Source: Neorhodopirellula pilleata
Lineage (GTDB): Bacteria > Planctomycetota > Planctomycetia > Pirellulales > Pirellulaceae
Assembly (NCBI RefSeq): GCF_007859915.1
Contig: NZ_SJPM01000008.1
Coordinates: forward strand, 307,781 to 371,780
Direction of reading: 5' to 3'
Length of the DNA: 64,000 bases
Below, in pieces: positions 61,796 through 64,000 of the stretch. The notes under the pieces were generated by a model that saw only the letters and a program-made list of their open reading frames with translations, was not told the origin of the DNA and made no database searches. Each line of letters starts with the position of its first letter. The stretch's first letter is position 1. The position numbers and the translations under genes were made by a program.

Positions 61796-62651
61796 GACGA
61801 ACAATCCGAATCGGGATAGGGGCCCGGTTGCCCGGGACCCCTCCCACACCACCGTACATGCGGGTCCGCATACGGCGGTTGAGCACGAGTTTTAAATCGC
61901 CATGTTGCCATGACGACCCAAGCCATTGGGACCGTTGTCATGCCGCTTAGAAAACGCCGTACGGCGATGATTCTTTCGCGAATGACAACGGACACGTACT
62001 TGCTCGTTCCCTTCGGGCCTTCGACGACCGCGTGGGTCGAATACTATGCCCTCTGCTGACTTCTCTTTGCACGAGGTGCGTTGCCGCACTCGTCCCGCCT
62101 TTCGGGCAAGCCCTACTCACGGGTACGCATCGAGATCTCCCCAAATAAGGGACGTCGCGGATTGATGCGATCGCACCGAGACACGTGATCTGTCCCCGCC
62201 CAAGTGCCCGATCTACCTGCGCCCGTTCTTCCGGTTTGGTTTCGTGGTCAGCAGCCCACTCACCTCGAGTCGTCGGCCTCGTATCGGGTTTCTGTTCGTC
62301 ACCTGGCGGGTCTTGGCGTGAATGTGGCTGGGACGGTTTGCGTTAAAACTCGCCTGATTCGGTCATTGTTGAACCAGAACTGTTCTCGGCGTTTTCCAGC
62401 TTCACGAGCACATTCGCAGGCTTCCTCCCCACGGTTGGTCACCCTTCCGCAGTTGCCTTCGCCTCGTACTGTCTTTCGTAAGAGTTACATTTGGTATACT
62501 GCCTCGTGTTGAAAGAAACCGGAAATAAGTACAGGGGACTTTCACCCCACAAGATCACGCCCATGTTGGGCGTACTGCACCGGAGCCGGGCTTGCGTGGT
62601 TTCACGAATGGGCAATCAAACTTCCCGGCCCGGTGACGGGTACCGTTATTT
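61796..62651 (+). repeat. attC-like site 7, split by a group II intron
   Basis: The left 14 bp (61796-61809, core gacgaac) and the right 76 bp (62576-62651, ending in core gttattt) add up to 90 bp once 61810-62575 is removed. The joined sequence has the usual arms (tgcaccggagccggg with cccggcccggtg). Confidence 0.88.
61810..62575 (-). mobile_element. ORF-less group II intron, IIC/attC-type
   Basis: 766 nt on the minus strand. The 5' end reads GTACGCCC and is followed by the group II hallmark gtggggtgaaagtccc (about 62527-62554 on the plus strand). Near the 3' end, domain V-like ccgccgtatgcgg...ccgcatgtacggtgg lies at about 61846-61882 and a GC-rich domain VI-like hairpin at about 61819-61841. 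The 3' end is ...CCCGAT. There is no reverse transcriptase gene, so mobility would need a helper in trans. It sits antisense to the cassettes inside an attC, as known for group IIC-attC introns. Short frames within it are not genes. Confidence 0.85.
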
Positions 62652-62659
62652 TGCAGAAC

Positions 62660-63337
62660 ATGCCTCATCCAACCCAACCACTCACCGTTATTGTCTTGTT
62701 GCTCGTGAGCGTCTGCGGGTGCGACCGCTCCCAGCCAGTGTCACCGGCGACACCGCCACAGACTTCGGCATCCGAGCGCGAGCAGTTACTCGCCGCTGTT
62801 GCTGAAGCCGAGCGTGAAGCGCAGAACACGGAACCGCCAAAACCAAACATTACACTTGCAACTCCACCTGGTTGGATACGAAGTGAAACACGTGCGTTAC
62901 CGCCAGACGATCACGGATTCACCGTCGCCTACGAGCATGATTCAGGATTGGCGGTCACGCTCTACCAGTTTACTCGTGGCCTCACTTCAATACCGAATGA
63001 CGTGAATGCGACACCTGTCAAAGAAGAGATGCGTCACGCAAAGAACGGAATCGAACAGGCAGTACAGCTCGGTTATTGGCAAGCTGCCAAAGAGACTGAA
63101 TCCAAGACGGTAGAATTGGGCGACTCACAGCAGCAAGCGTTGTGGTCACAGTATCACTTGACCGTCGACGATATGGTTCTGGCTTCTGATATTTATGTGT
63201 GGGCGCAGGGAAACACGTTGTTCAAACTCCGGTGCACGTGCCGATCGGAAGATGTGCCCTCAAATCAGGCAATCCTCGGTCCGCTACTGACTGCGTTTGG
63301 CTCGTTCGATCCTGACGTTCACGAGGAAGCAAAATAA
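62660..63337 (+). CDS. Putative lipoprotein (cassette gene)
   Basis: A 225-residue protein starting 14 bases after the cassette boundary. A hydrophobic start (LTVIVLLLVSV) ends in a lipobox-like VCGC near residue 20, then a Pro/Ser/Glu-rich linker. The body (about 65-220) has mixed alpha/beta sequence with TPPGWIRSETRALPP and LWSQYHLTVDDMVLASDIYV; I do not recognise a family. The stop codon lies inside the left core of the next attC (aaataac). It is a probable exported lipoprotein carried as a cassette. Confidence 0.8.
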   Translation: MPHPTQPLTVIVLLLVSVCGCDRSQPVSPATPPQTSASEREQLLAAVAEAEREAQNTEPPKPNITLATPPGWIRSETRALPPDDHGFTVAYEHDSGLAVTLYQFTRGLTSIPNDVNATPVKEEMRHAKNGIEQAVQLGYWQAAKETESKTVELGDSQQQALWSQYHLTVDDMVLASDIYVWAQGNTLFKLRCTCRSEDVPSNQAILGPLLTAFGSFDPDVHEEAK

Positions 63338-63422
63338 CCATGCGGTGAACGGGAGCCGCCGATTACGCGGGTTTTGAAATCATAGTTTTCTGGCGGCGGC
63401 CCCGTTACCGCCGTCGTTATCC
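63332..63422 (+). repeat. attC-like site 8
   Basis: 91 bp, left core aaataac (63332-63338), the complement of the gttattt that opens this cassette; right core gttatcc (63416-63422). The arms pair gaacgggagccgccg with cggcggccccgtt. Confidence 0.93.
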
Positions 63423-63455
63423 GACTGAGATCCACGCTATCTCCTGGCTCACGGC

Positions 63456-63833
63456 ATGGAACCAACTGAAGCCGAATTGAAAGCAGCGCTAGTTTCCACA
63501 TCTCGTTCGCGGTGGGCGATTCTGCGTGCTGCCAAGCACGAATCTGTCGTCAATGCTTTGATTGACTTTGTGCACACTTTCGGCTCGTATCCTGCGGACG
63601 CCGCCACCCGCCAAGACGGGAAAATCATCGTATTCGATCCTGCGTTAGTGCTTGAAGATGATGGTACATACTCGCTATACAACTGTTGCTTCTTTGACAA
63701 CGTTACCGCCCAAGGGCGCTCCGTGCCGGTTCGGAACTTGCGGTCCGCGAAAGACGCCGCTAACCTCTTCCTGATTGCTGAGCCAATCGCCGGACACTAT
63801 CGCAATTTTGGCCTGTTTCGTTTTTTTCGGTAG
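63456..63833 (+). CDS. Cassette-encoded protein of unknown function
   Basis: A 125-residue soluble protein starting 39 bases after the cassette boundary. It has no signal peptide. Visible stretches are LRAAKHESVVNALIDFVHTF and VPVRNLRSAKDAANLFLIAE. I do not recognise a family. Its stop lies 29 bases before the left core of the next attC. Confidence 0.75.
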   Translation: MEPTEAELKAALVSTSRSRWAILRAAKHESVVNALIDFVHTFGSYPADAATRQDGKIIVFDPALVLEDDGTYSLYNCCFFDNVTAQGRSVPVRNLRSAKDAANLFLIAEPIAGHYRNFGLFRFFR

Positions 63834-63862
63834 GTTGCCTCTGCCCGCCCGCGCCTGATGGC

Positions 63863-63876
63863 GGATAACCATGGCG
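63863..63876 (+). repeat. attC-like site 9, left part, cut by a second intron
   Basis: The left core ggataac (63863-63869) is the complement of the gttatcc that opens this cassette. The site is interrupted after 14 bp by the second intron copy, at the same place as in site 7. Confidence 0.9.
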
Positions 63877-64000
63877 ATCGGGATAGGGGCCCGGTTGCCC
63901 GGGACCCCTCCCACACCACCGTACATGCGGGTCCGCATACGGCGGTTGAGCACGAGTTTTAAATCGCCATGTTGCCATGACGACCCAAGCCATTGGGACC
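63877..64000 (-). mobile_element. 3' part of a second group II intron copy, runs off the window
   Basis: All 124 nt are identical to the 3' end of the intron at 61810-62575 (domain V and VI region). The copy continues past the right edge, so its length and any reverse transcriptase gene cannot be judged. Confidence 0.9.

Larger units (their letters stand above)
59568..64000 (+). mobile_element. Integron-type gene-cassette array (no integrase seen), continues past the window
   Basis: Nine attC-like sites in one orientation delimit at least eight cassettes. Complete or reconstructed sites are 90-91 bp, imperfect palindromes with AAC and GTT at the ends of their cores. Genes start 14-39 bases after a cassette boundary and end at or just before the next attC, as in integrons. 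Each left core complements the core at the start of its own cassette, as expected if R'' and R' pair within the excised circle. The cores deviate from the RYYYAAC/GTTRRRY consensus outside AAC/GTT. No intI gene lies in the window, so this is either a cluster of attC sites lacking an integrase or the distal part of a larger integron. Confidence 0.88.

Noticed and set aside
61892..62144. Short minus-strand ORFs inside the intron
   Set aside because: Their translations (for example PPYADPHVRWCG) are typical readings of structured group II intron RNA, not proteins.

Overview
This window reads as a chromosome segment from a Rhodopirellula-like planctomycete (Pirellulaceae). Supporting signs are a cysteine-rich YTV-repeat protein, two DUF1559 pseudopilin-like proteins, a BBP7-type outer-membrane barrel, secreted modular proteins with an LEPR/LAAD-type N-terminal motif, tetrahydromethanopterin (H4MPT) biosynthesis genes, and many dispersed palindromic repeats between genes. 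Assignments rest on reading the sequence and on family knowledge; no search was run.

Layout. 0-7 kb: YTV protein (-), redox regulator Rex (+), then a DUF1559 protein, a small lipoprotein and a seven-heme TPR cytochrome. 7-13 kb (-): a SNF2 helicase translated next to a SWIM zinc-finger protein with a histone-like lysine tail, and a secreted sugar-dehydrogenase-like protein with carbohydrate-binding modules. 14-21 kb (+): pyruvate dehydrogenase E1 and E2, a polyprenol-phosphate sugar transferase, an NhaC-type antiporter and tRNA-Ser. 21-31 kb: CobW-type GTPase (+), then on the minus strand a response regulator, a DUF1328 mini-protein, a 1519-residue DUF11 protein, the BBP7 barrel, a secreted unknown and ndk. 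32-43 kb (+): rpsO-pnp with a strong terminator, rhomboid protease, a tight run (isomerase-like protein, cobalamin CbiET/CobL, thioredoxin protein), an FG-GAP protein overlapping a MazG-like protein, and fliG. 44-51 kb: ahcY, a zinc-ribbon protein, a transposase, a ceramidase-like protein and a Uma2 nuclease, separated by long repeat-filled spacers.

51-55.4 kb holds a compact minus-strand operon: ExbB, two ExbD, a PabA/TrpG amidotransferase, DUF447 and beta-RFAP synthase, joined by overlaps of 1-4 bases or a 2-base gap. PabA-type activity supplies 4-aminobenzoate and beta-RFAP synthase consumes it, so the last three genes look like the early H4MPT branch. 55.5-59 kb carries TrmL, an unknown protein and a DUF2306/DUF1559 pair.

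The most striking region is 59.57 kb to the right edge. It is an integron-type gene-cassette array with eight complete or reconstructable attC-like sites of 90-91 bp and a ninth cut by the window edge. The left core of each site is the exact complement of the core that opens its own cassette (GTTCCCC/GGGGAAC, GTTATTT/AAATAAC, GTTATCC/GGATAAC). Cassettes carry a SMI1/KNR4 protein, a DUF3592 protein, a lipoprotein, an unknown protein, or no gene at all. One attC is split by a 766-nt ORF-less group IIC-type intron on the minus strand, and removing it restores a 90-bp attC. An identical second intron 3' end sits at the same position in the last attC. No integrase gene is visible.
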